A stretch of DNA of 9,204 bases from a bacterium. GTDB taxonomy: Bacteria > Spirochaetota > UBA4802 > UBA5550. Location: assembly GCA_024224995.1 (NCBI GenBank), contig JAAENB010000684.1, positions 1 through 9,204 of the forward strand. The letters are read 5' to 3'. Shown here piece after piece: positions 1 through 5,681 of the stretch (within the stretch, counting starts at the first letter, position 1; every line of letters begins with the position of its first letter). Under the pieces are notes generated by a model. That model saw only the letters and a list, made by a program, of their open reading frames with translations, was not told the origin of the DNA and ran no database searches. Both the position numbers and the translations under genes were made by a program.

Positions 1-1
1 C

Positions 2-436
2 GGTGCCAGCCAGGTTTGTTTTAGTAATGACGGTTCTTCATGGTCGGAGTGGGAGGATTATAAGACTTCCTGGAATTGGGAGATGATTGACGGGAACGGG
101 AGTAAGACTGTTTTTATGAAGTTTAAGGATTCTTCAGGGAGAGAGTTGGTGAAGAGTGATGGGATTACGCTTACGGTGCCCGATGCTTCTTATATTCGTT
201 TATCGACACATCAACAACCAAGAGGTCCAAGTTCAGTAGGAATTGCAGTTAATCAACCGGTTCCGGGAGCAACTACTGTTCGTTTTAAAACAGCTTATAT
301 GGGATGGACAGAATGGCAACCCTATTCTGATAATGCTGTTCATTATGTTATAGGTGAAAGTAGTTCTCATAGAATAGGCTATATAGAATTTAAAGACATT
401 AGTGGAAATGTCGTTACAGTACAAAAAAGTTTTTAA
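2..436 (+). CDS. C-terminal part of a surface/secreted repeat protein (5' end outside window)
   Basis: The reading frame is open from base 2 to TAA at 434-436, so this is the last 144 codons of a longer gene; the ATG at 83 is internal. The visible protein holds two copies of a W-x-E-W beta module. The first, about residues 5-55, reads FSNDGSSWSEWEDY and later KTVFMKFKDSSG. The second, about residues 93-144, is more divergent but keeps GWTEWQPY and IEFKDISGN. Such modules are common in large extracellular proteins of bacteria, where they are typically stacked in Ig-like or FN3-like arrays; that is family knowledge. No anchor, transmembrane segment or sorting domain follows the last module, so attachment would have to lie upstream. 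The two modules differ in base use: the first is G-rich and the second is A/T-rich. The function is unknown; adhesion or envelope architecture is a guess. Confidence 0.8.
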   Translation, partial: GASQVCFSNDGSSWSEWEDYKTSWNWEMIDGNGSKTVFMKFKDSSGRELVKSDGITLTVPDASYIRLSTHQQPRGPSSVGIAVNQPVPGATTVRFKTAYMGWTEWQPYSDNAVHYVIGESSSHRIGYIEFKDISGNVVTVQKSF

Positions 437-468
437 TCCTTTTTTAATTTAATTCCCGCACTACTACC

Positions 469-496
469 GAAAACGGCGTTACATAACGTCGTTTTC
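469..496 (+). terminator. Strong hairpin, likely terminator of the repeat-protein gene
   Basis: GAAAACG at 469-475 pairs with CGTTTTC at 490-496, and CGTTA at 477-481 pairs with TAACG at 484-488. One G-T (G-U in RNA) pair lies between them, and the effective loop is ACAT. The hairpin begins 33 bases after the stop codon at 436. The run of T is inside the 3' arm, and only a loose T-rich tail (ATCTTTC) follows, so it is not a textbook intrinsic terminator. A bidirectional or purely structural role is possible. Confidence 0.5.
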
Positions 497-642
497 ATCT
501 TTCTAAACCCAAAAATTTTCACCTCTTTCATTTAAATCTGACCGGATCAGTCAAAAAGCTCTATAACAAAAACTATTAGAGAGTTTTCACTCTTTTTGTG
601 AGTAAATAGAAAAATTTGTACCGCTTTTAATGAAATTGAGCC

Positions 643-671
643 TTGACATTTCCCTTTTTATAGTCTATTAT
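643..671 (+). promoter_or_regulatory. Sigma-70-type promoter for the TonB-dependent receptor
   Basis: A perfect -35 box TTGACA (643-648) is separated by exactly 17 bases from TATTAT (666-671), which matches the -10 consensus at 5 of 6 positions. Transcription would start near 678 and leave an untranslated leader of about 147 bases before the ATG at 825. This is the best promoter match I can see in the window. Confidence 0.75.
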
Positions 672-686
672 AGAAGTAAGAATATT

Positions 687-705
687 AATGAGTTTAATAC
701 TCATT
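687..705. promoter_or_regulatory. Inverted repeat at start of receptor leader (possible operator)
   Basis: AATGAGT (687-693) and ACTCATT (699-705) form a perfect 7-bp inverted repeat around the spacer TTAAT. It lies about 10-30 bases past the predicted transcription start of the receptor gene. That position suits a repressor site or a 5' mRNA hairpin. No regulator family could be assigned from the motif. Confidence 0.35.
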
Positions 706-811
706 GAACCAACAAGATGTTATTGCTCCGTTTTTCGCCTCGATATACATATACCAGCCGGACGAATGCCTGAGGAGTACTTTTTAAAGAAGGAGATTAC
801 GTGATTTCTTT

Positions 812-819
812 AAAGGAGG
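812..819 (+). promoter_or_regulatory. Strong ribosome binding site that decides the receptor start
   Basis: AAAGGAGG lies 5 bases upstream of ATG 825. A second site, AAGGAG at 790-795, lies 5 bases before an in-frame GTG at 801 and would add eight residues (MISLKEDV). ATG 825 is preferred because it has the better ribosome site and gives a normal signal-peptide N-terminus. Confidence 0.7.
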
Positions 820-824
820 ACGTA

Positions 825-2855
825 ATGTCTATAAAAAGTTTTTTAGTTTTATTCATAGGGATTTTCCTTATGAGTTTTTCCCTGGTCTATGCCCAGGAAA
901 TAGAAGAGCCTGCTGCCCCCGTTGAAGGCGCAGAGGAGTCAATTGTTGCTGAAGAGGAAGAGCTTTCGTTTTACAGCCTGGAAGAGGCGCTGAATATGGA
1001 AGTGACTGTTGCTTCTAAAAAGGGAGCAAGTGTTAGAGAATCTCCCGGGATTATTAGTGTTGTGACCCGTGAAGAGATTATGAATTCCGGCGCCCGGGAT
1101 TTGAATGATGTTCTTCTCATGGTTCCGGGATTTGTTCCTGCTGCTGAAATATCGAATATACAGGGATTAGGTTTACGAGGAATGTATACCATGGAAGGCA
1201 AAATGCTTGTTCTTGTAGACGGGGTACAGGTGAACGAAATGCTGTACGGAAATCCTGTTTCTTTTGGTCAATTCTTTGTGGACCAGGTTGAACGGATAGA
1301 AATTATCCGGGGCCCGGGTTCTGCCTTATACGGTGGATTTGCCGAACTCGCCGTAATCAATATCATTACCCGGAATGCCGATATGAAAGGAGTTTCTGCT
1401 TCCGTATCGCACGGGCAAATGGTTGACACATACGGCCGCAGGAAAGCAAGCGCTAATTTTGGAGACCGGTATGCCGGTGTTGGCGTCTCGTTAAATGCCG
1501 CAATAGGCCAGGGACACGTAAGCGACAGAAAGTTTACCGCCTATGATACTGTGGCATATTCATTAGATAAATATGGAGAAAACGAATCCTGGTTTGTAAA
1601 TGTTGGCGTTGATTACGAGGATCTCATAGTCCGTTTTATAGGAAACCACTATGGTCAAGATGGAGTTGTTCATTATAATACAAAACCTATGGAAAAAACA
1701 TTTAGCACATATATTGTTGATACCAAATATTCTCTAAAGCTTTTAAAGGATAAGCTTTCAATCACCCCACGAGTTACCTATTCTAACTTTGCAACGTGGG
1801 TGGCAGACAACAGTGAAGCTGAGGAATATAGCAAATACTACAAAATCCCCACCTGGCAGGTAAAGGGAAACCTTACAATTTCATACGATATTACGAAAAA
1901 TATCAACATAATTGCAGGGGGAGAGTTTGCCTATGATAAAGCAATTGGATTGGATAAAGTAATGACCGTCTGGAAGACCGATCTGGAAAATGGAAATAAG
2001 GATTCTATTAGTTTTTATACCCATTCCTACTTTGTAGAGTGTATGGCAAAAACACCTATTGTAAATTTTACCGCAGGTGCACGATATGATCATCACAATA
2101 AAGTGGGCGGCGCATTTGTTCCCAGAGCTGGTCTAACAAAAGCATTTGGAGATTTCCACTTTAAAGCTCTTTTTAGCCGTGCTTATCGAACACCAACATT
2201 AATGAATATCGATTACGAACCGGCGATTGAACCGGAATTTACCACTACCTTTGAGGTAGAAGCGGGATATATTATTACAAAAAGTATGTTTATTACGGTA
2301 AATGTTTTTGATACCCGTATTAAAGACGCCATAATATATTTCTGGAATTCTTCTTCTGATTACGGATATAGAAACCAGGGACAAACCGGCACACAGGGTT
2401 TTGACGTGGAATACAGAATACGGGACAAATGGGGATATATCAACCTGGCATATTCATTTTACCGGGTAAATACAAATACCGTAAGTAATTACCAGGCAAA
2501 GGATACAAGCGGAAATAGCGTTGATGACGTTCTCCTTGGTTTCCCTGCTCACAAAGCATCATTAAACGCGAGTATCAAAATAATTGGCGGACTCTCAATA
2601 AATCCCTCCGGTTTCTTTTTAAGCAAACGATATGTCAGCGCCAATACAAACCATACATTGGATAATGTTTTTATTGCGAATCTATATTTACAATATAAGG
2701 ATCTGTTTGTTAAAGGATTATCTATCGGTGCCGGCGTATTTAATATTATAAATACGGACTATGATGTTGCTCCCGGCTATTACAACTGGGACCAGCAGGT
2801 TCCCGGACAAACACGAGAATTCACCGGCCGCGTTAGCTACGAACACAAACTATAA
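825..2855 (+). CDS. TonB-dependent outer-membrane receptor
   Basis: This is a full-length TonB-dependent receptor of 676 residues that would import an unidentified substrate across the outer membrane using TonB/ExbBD energy. Residues 1-23 are a Sec signal peptide, with predicted cleavage after VYA. A short acidic linker (24-48) follows, then the SLEEALNMEVTVASKK segment (51-66), typical of the TonB-box/plug entry in this receptor class. The plug covers about 61-185 and contains the hallmarks RESPGIISVVTREEI, GLGLRGM, VLVDGVQVN, VERIEIIRGPGSALYG and VINIITR. The remainder, about 190-676, alternates aromatic and polar residues as a 22-strand barrel should. The last residue is Leu, not the usual Phe/Trp/Tyr of the barrel-assembly signal. 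There is no STN signalling domain or carboxypeptidase-regulatory-like domain at the N-terminus. The substrate (siderophore, cobalamin, sugar or other) cannot be read from the sequence. An alternative start is GTG 801. Confidence 0.93.
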   Translation: MSIKSFLVLFIGIFLMSFSLVYAQEIEEPAAPVEGAEESIVAEEEELSFYSLEEALNMEVTVASKKGASVRESPGIISVVTREEIMNSGARDLNDVLLMVPGFVPAAEISNIQGLGLRGMYTMEGKMLVLVDGVQVNEMLYGNPVSFGQFFVDQVERIEIIRGPGSALYGGFAELAVINIITRNADMKGVSASVSHGQMVDTYGRRKASANFGDRYAGVGVSLNAAIGQGHVSDRKFTAYDTVAYSLDKYGENESWFVNVGVDYEDLIVRFIGNHYGQDGVVHYNTKPMEKTFSTYIVDTKYSLKLLKDKLSITPRVTYSNFATWVADNSEAEEYSKYYKIPTWQVKGNLTISYDITKNINIIAGGEFAYDKAIGLDKVMTVWKTDLENGNKDSISFYTHSYFVECMAKTPIVNFTAGARYDHHNKVGGAFVPRAGLTKAFGDFHFKALFSRAYRTPTLMNIDYEPAIEPEFTTTFEVEAGYIITKSMFITVNVFDTRIKDAIIYFWNSSSDYGYRNQGQTGTQGFDVEYRIRDKWGYINLAYSFYRVNTNTVSNYQAKDTSGNSVDDVLLGFPAHKASLNASIKIIGGLSINPSGFFLSKRYVSANTNHTLDNVFIANLYLQYKDLFVKGLSIGAGVFNIINTDYDVAPGYYNWDQQVPGQTREFTGRVSYEHKL

Positions 2856-2859
2856 AAAT

Positions 2860-3474
2860 TCAGCCCCATTCCGAAAGCGACGCTCCCTGCGTCGCTTTCG
2901 ATTCTCTCACAGCCCAATCATGAATTCCACCATTTGTCCCGAGATTTAATTTCTTTCTAATTCTTGAAGAAACGACATATACGGATTCGATTTGCATATT
3001 TCTTTGACGGGCAATTTCAGATGATTTTTTGCCTTGTGCAAAAAGTTCGAATATATTTTTTTCCGCAGGGGTAAGTGTGTTGAATAAATATTCCCTTTCC
3101 CGTTCCTCTCTCTCAAGGGCTGAACAGAGTATCGTTGAAATGATCTCTAATGTTTTAATGCCGCTTTCATTAAATGTTTCTTTGTTTGAATCAATTCCAA
3201 GTATGCCTATGGGCTGTTCTCCGTAAAGCATGGGAAAAAAAATTGCCGACTCAACATTAGCGCGGCATTCATGTGTCATTACTATTTTCCCGGGATTTAA
3301 ATACAGCTGGATATACGCAAAGTCAACATTAAAAAACCCGGTTATCATTGTTAGTGCTTCCAATAGTCTTCTATCAATTCCTTCAATTCCTTTATCCCGG
3401 GGAGATAAAAGCATATTGGTAATACGGCTTATGAGCGGTACCGGGTCTAATATTGTTTTACTGTTATTTTCCAT
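2860..3474 (-). CDS. GAF-domain LuxR-type transcriptional regulator
   Basis: The 204-residue protein has a GAF-like sensor fold at about 33-121 (FFNVDFAYIQLYL, then YGEQPIGILGIDSN and ETFNESGIKTLEIIS). A charged linker (EREEREREYL) joins it to a LuxR-family helix-turn-helix at 134-190 (LTPAEKNIFELFAQGKKSSEIARQRNM and RIRKKLNL). GAF domains bind small molecules or cofactors; which one is unknown, and there is no receiver domain. The start at 3474 is preceded by GAGAG with suitable spacing. The gene ends 4 bases from the end of the convergent receptor gene and is divergent from the sigma-factor operon, so it could control either. The last 14 residues (ESKATQGASLSEWG) lie beyond the usual end of the HTH fold and are encoded by the palindrome at 2872-2900. 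That suggests an acquired tail. Confidence 0.88.
   Translation of the reverse strand: MENNSKTILDPVPLISRITNMLLSPRDKGIEGIDRRLLEALTMITGFFNVDFAYIQLYLNPGKIVMTHECRANVESAIFFPMLYGEQPIGILGIDSNKETFNESGIKTLEIISTILCSALEREEREREYLFNTLTPAEKNIFELFAQGKKSSEIARQRNMQIESVYVVSSRIRKKLNLGTNGGIHDWAVRESKATQGASLSEWG
2872..2900. repeat. Perfect 12-bp palindrome overlapping the regulator's 3' end
   Basis: CGAAAGCGACGC (2872-2883) and GCGTCGCTTTCG (2889-2900) are perfect inverted copies around the loop TCCCT. The hairpin starts 17 bases after the receptor stop and lies inside the last codons of the convergent regulator. It could end transcription from either side. However, no T-run follows on the plus strand, and on the minus strand a short T5 appears only about 10 bases later. 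It could equally be a dispersed palindromic element. Confidence 0.7.
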
Positions 3475-3576
3475 GAATTTCTCTCAAATTTAATCGGTAG
3501 TTTACTCATTATTGATATCGGCAAGCTCTTCGATTGAACAAAATAGATCCGCGCATGTTTTCTCAAAGACCCTGGC

Positions 3577-3689
3577 CCCTATTAATATAGTGTATGGTCA
3601 CGCCATCAAAAGACGCACTTTTTAAATAAAAAAGGATTTTAAAAAAAATACGTCTTTTTTATCCTCCTGCTTACACTATTAATATAGGG
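3577..3689. repeat. 113-bp imperfect inverted repeat in the divergent promoter region
   Basis: The left end CCCTATTAATATAGTGTA (3577-3594) and the reverse complement of 3672-3689 agree at 14 of 18 positions, with mismatches only in the TA-rich core. In the same register, with no gap, AAAAGACG (3608-3615) pairs with CGTCTTTT (3651-3658), and T5 (3619-3623) pairs with A5 (3643-3647). Because TATTAATA is itself palindromic, the 12-mer CTATTAATATAG also appears as a direct repeat at 3579-3590 and 3676-3687. This could be a MITE-like insertion, although I see no target-site duplication, or a paired operator between the divergent regulator and sigma-factor genes. Confidence 0.65.
3582..3609 (-). 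promoter_or_regulatory. Weak candidate promoter for the GAF/LuxR gene
   Basis: On the minus strand, TTGATG (plus-strand 3604-3609) is followed after 16 bases by TATTAA (plus-strand 3582-3587). Each box matches the sigma-70 consensus at 4 of 6 positions. It lies in the left arm of the inverted repeat and roughly mirrors the promoter in the right arm. It would give a leader of about 100 bases. AT-rich sequence yields such matches by chance. Confidence 0.25.
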
Positions 3690-3698
3690 AGATATAAT
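3670..3698 (+). promoter_or_regulatory. Promoter of the sigma-factor operon
   Basis: A perfect TATAAT (3693-3698) lies 17 bases after CTTACA (3670-3675), which matches the -35 consensus at 4 of 6 positions. Transcription would start near 3705, giving a leader of only about 20 bases. The -35 box and spacer overlap the right arm of the 113-bp inverted repeat, so a protein bound there could block or tune this promoter. Confidence 0.5.
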
Positions 3699-3723
3699 TT
3701 TACATGGAGAGGTCTTTATAAAA

Positions 3724-4248
3724 TTGAATGATAATGAAAAAAAGAAAATAGTTGAAGTTGATGAAGCGTACAGACTTTATTATCCTGATATGTACGGATT
3801 TATTTATCACAGAACATACAATAGAGACGACGCAAAGGATCTTTGCCAGGACCTGTTTTTCCTTTTATATAACAAATTTGATGAGATCACTACGGAGAAT
3901 AAAAGAACATGGCTCCAGGGAGCTGCCAGGAATTTATTATCAAATTATTTCAGGACCAGGGGAATGGCAGATACCAGTGATATTCATGATGTTATGGAAA
4001 AACTGGCTTTTTATAATGGGGAGCGGGAAACCAGGATTATTATCGACCTGGCTATTGACAGTATTGAAGATGAAGAAGAGAGACAGTTGTTATATCTTAT
4101 TCTTTACGATGAATATACATACCAGCAGGCAGGCAACCTGCTGAATAAGACTGAGCGTCAAATTCGGTACAGTTTTGATAAGATAAAAAAGGTATTTATC
4201 CAAAAATTAAAAGAAAACGGTATAAAAAAATTCGAGGATATATTATGA
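3724..4248 (+). CDS. ECF-like RNA polymerase sigma factor
   Basis: This 174-residue protein has the two-domain build of an extracytoplasmic-function sigma factor. Region 2 covers about 15-79, with YYPDMYGFIYHRTYNRDDAKDL, DLCQDLF in place of the usual DLxQExF, and WLQGAARNLLSNYFRTR. Region 4 covers about 108-163, with DEEERQLLYLILYDEYTYQQAGNLL followed by a recognition helix around NKTERQIRYSFDKIKK. It would direct RNA polymerase to an unknown promoter set. The start is a rare TTG with a GGAGAGG site ending 11 bases upstream. The next in-frame ATG (residue 23) would cut into region 2, and the ATG at 3728 is out of frame. Its stop overlaps the next gene's start (ATGA), implying translational coupling to the membrane partner. 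It is divergent from typical ECF sequences, so the subgroup is not assigned. Confidence 0.85.
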   Translation: MNDNEKKKIVEVDEAYRLYYPDMYGFIYHRTYNRDDAKDLCQDLFFLLYNKFDEITTENKRTWLQGAARNLLSNYFRTRGMADTSDIHDVMEKLAFYNGERETRIIIDLAIDSIEDEEERQLLYLILYDEYTYQQAGNLLNKTERQIRYSFDKIKKVFIQKLKENGIKKFEDIL

Positions 4249-4805
4249 AAAAAAACTACAAAAAAAATGACAAAGACCTTGAACTTTTAAGACAGATTAT
4301 AAGAAAATACATAAAGCCCCAACCCCTGCCGGTTGAGATTAAAACGGCTGTTCTGGCGGACCGGAAACTTATACGCAGACGGGTATTTAAATCTGTGGGT
4401 AAATATGGCGCAGTTTCGGGCCTTTTTATATCTCTGTACTTGCTTTTTAAAAAGACTACTGCTGCTGGAGGAGGCTTTTTTACGTCAAAAGTAATTATCG
4501 CTGCCATTGCTTCGGCGTCTGCTGCCGCCGGAAGCGGTTACGCTATTGTAAAATATATATCCAGTGCTCCGGTACAGGAAAAACCGCCTGTTGCAGCCCC
4601 TCAAAAGCCCCTTGTTCCGGAAGAGAAAAAAAACCTTAAAGAAAAAAAATATTTAACCATAAAACTGATTAATGGAGATGTTATGGAGGCTGTAATTCTT
4701 TCTTATGATTCGGAAAAAGAAATATACACCGTGCGGACAAAAAAGGGCAAAATTCGAAAATTTGAGTTTACTATGATACATGAAATAGGCGGTATTAAAG
4801 AATGA
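4245..4805 (+). CDS. Putative membrane-bound anti-sigma factor (non-classical)
   Basis: The 186-residue product sits where an anti-sigma factor is expected, overlapping the sigma gene by ATGA, with GAGG 7 bases upstream. The N-terminus (1-50) is lysine/arginine-rich and probably cytoplasmic; it includes a PLPVEIKTAVLADRKLIRRR segment that could dock the sigma factor. Two hydrophobic stretches follow, 54-68 (short) and 83-105. A proline/lysine-rich linker covers about 107-135, and a small beta-like domain covers 136-186 (TIKLINGDVMEAVI, YTVRTKKGKI, EFTMIHEIGG). I see no HxxxCxxC zinc motif and no FecR or RseA domain. If both hydrophobic stretches cross the membrane, the C-terminal domain is cytoplasmic; if only the second does, it is periplasmic and could sense the envelope. 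The anti-sigma role rests on gene order and topology, not on a recognised domain. Confidence 0.6.
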   Translation: MKKNYKKNDKDLELLRQIIRKYIKPQPLPVEIKTAVLADRKLIRRRVFKSVGKYGAVSGLFISLYLLFKKTTAAGGGFFTSKVIIAAIASASAAAGSGYAIVKYISSAPVQEKPPVAAPQKPLVPEEKKNLKEKKYLTIKLINGDVMEAVILSYDSEKEIYTVRTKKGKIRKFEFTMIHEIGGIKE

Positions 4806-5536
4806 GATATATTGTTCTGCTGGTTTTTCTCCTGCTGCCCGGTTTTGTTTATTCCGCTCAACTATGTGAATATACAAAGGATGGGCAGGTATTCAGGGGG
4901 AAGCTGGTAAAGAAGACTATGACGGGCCTGGTAATTGAAAAAGACGGTAAAATAAAAGAATATAAGTTTTCCGAGATCAGGTTTAGAATAATTCCCGATC
5001 CTTTTAATAAGGTACTTGTTTCGCGTAATAAAACCTTTCTTGAAGGGAATATTAAATATAAAAAAGGAGGACAAATTACCATTGAAAAAGATTCCAGGTT
5101 AATGACTATCAATACGATTGATGTTATTAACCTGGTAGACCCGCCTGTTTTTCATAAAGAAATGGCTAAAAGCGATACTACCGCTCTGTGTCTTTCCCTT
5201 TTGTATCCCGGGTTGGGCCAGGTGTATACTTCTGACCGGGAATGGATTGGGGTTTCTTTTATGGCCGGTTTTAGCCTTTCCGCGTTTTTGACTGTTTTTT
5301 GCTATAAACAGACCGCGAATAATTATTCTCTCTATGAAGAGAGCAAATTCACCAACACTGATTATTTTAGCAGGTATAATACTTACCGGGTTTTTACCTG
5401 GGTCTTTGCCGGGCTTTCTGCCGGTATATATCTCTGGAACGCTTTTGACGCTTATATCAATTTTAACTACCGGTTTGAAGTAGATAAGGACTTTTACCAG
5501 GAAAAGTTTGAGATTTCTTTTAATGCTGGTTTTTAA
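4802..5536 (+). CDS. Exported membrane protein with a DUF5683-like PGLGQ region
   Basis: Residues 1-19 form a Sec signal peptide ending FVYSA. Two small beta-like units follow: 22-63 (YTKDGQVFRGKLV, VIEKDGKIKEYKFSEI) and about 81-112 (GNIKYKKGGQITIEKD). The C-terminal half has hydrophobic segments near 127-141, 147-167 and 196-214. It carries SLLYPGLGQVY and a final IYLWNAFDAYIN. That PGLGQ-to-N-x-x-DAY pattern recalls the DUF5683 family, whose function is not established. The start overlaps the previous stop by ATGA, so all three operon genes appear translationally coupled. Residues 24-60 resemble the C-terminal domain of the upstream membrane protein, which suggests they act in one pathway. 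A role as periplasmic or envelope sensor feeding the sigma switch is inference. Confidence 0.7.
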   Translation: MRYIVLLVFLLLPGFVYSAQLCEYTKDGQVFRGKLVKKTMTGLVIEKDGKIKEYKFSEIRFRIIPDPFNKVLVSRNKTFLEGNIKYKKGGQITIEKDSRLMTINTIDVINLVDPPVFHKEMAKSDTTALCLSLLYPGLGQVYTSDREWIGVSFMAGFSLSAFLTVFCYKQTANNYSLYEESKFTNTDYFSRYNTYRVFTWVFAGLSAGIYLWNAFDAYINFNYRFEVDKDFYQEKFEISFNAGF

Positions 5537-5641
5537 TTATCAGGATCTTGTGAGGTTTATTAATGAGATATCTACGTTTTGCTAATTAAGCAAATGTTAA
5601 TTCTTTAGTATTATTGATTGACGTTCCAGACGGCAATTTGT

Positions 5642-5657
5642 TAGTGTACACTATATT
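5642..5657 (+). promoter_or_regulatory. Perfect 12-bp palindrome upstream of the first lipoprotein gene
   Basis: TAGTGTACACTA (5642-5653) is a perfect palindrome in the 145-base gap between the sigma operon and the lipoprotein genes. Read from 5647, TACACTATATT matches 11 bases of the left arm of the 113-bp repeat in reverse complement, and TACACTAT is also in the right arm (3672-3679). It lies about 30 bases before ATG 5682. A TTGACG at 5618-5623 with TAGTGT 18 bases on gives a weak overlapping promoter. A regulator or alternative-sigma binding site is plausible. Confidence 0.4.
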
Positions 5658-5681
5658 GGGTTATCTATTGGGGGGTAAAAA

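Larger units (their letters stand above)
437..824. other. Gene-free intergenic region with terminator, promoter and long leader
   Basis: No convincing gene lies here. In order, the stretch holds a strong hairpin (469-496), an AT-rich spacer, a sigma-70 promoter (643-671), a small inverted repeat just after the expected transcription start (687-705), and about 120 further bases of leader. The leader contains one 12-codon reading frame, ATG at 766 to TGA at 802-804, reading MPEEYFLKKEIT. It lacks a good ribosome site and ends on top of a GTG at 801. I compared the leader by eye with common riboswitch cores and recognised none. Confidence 0.6.

Noticed and set aside
678..824. Cobalamin, c-di-GMP, TPP or similar riboswitch in the receptor leader.
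   Set aside because: None of the conserved core motifs I know could be matched by eye. The leader length alone is not evidence.
2761..3493. Plus-strand frames across the GAF/LuxR gene.
   Set aside because: The minus-strand frame encodes clear GAF and HTH motifs; the plus-strand translations show nothing recognisable and lack ribosome sites.
3579..3687. CRISPR-like direct repeats (CTATTAATATAG twice).
   Set aside because: There are only two 12-base copies, 97 bases apart, explained by the palindromic core of the long inverted repeat. No array and no cas genes are present.
3577..3689. A proven transposable element.
   Set aside because: No transposase is present, no target-site duplication is visible at the ends, and there is only one copy in the window. 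It is kept only as an inverted repeat of unknown origin.
825..5536. A FecIRA-type iron-sensing system (TonB receptor, anti-sigma, sigma factor).
   Set aside because: The receptor has only an acidic linker of about 25 residues between signal peptide and TonB-box region, with no STN signalling domain. The membrane partner shows no FecR domain. The regulator gene lies between receptor and sigma operon on the opposite strand.
5578..5594. Intrinsic terminator after the PGLGQ-protein gene (TTTGCT/AGCAAA).
   Set aside because: It is a 6-bp, mostly AT stem with no following T-run, too weak to call a terminator.
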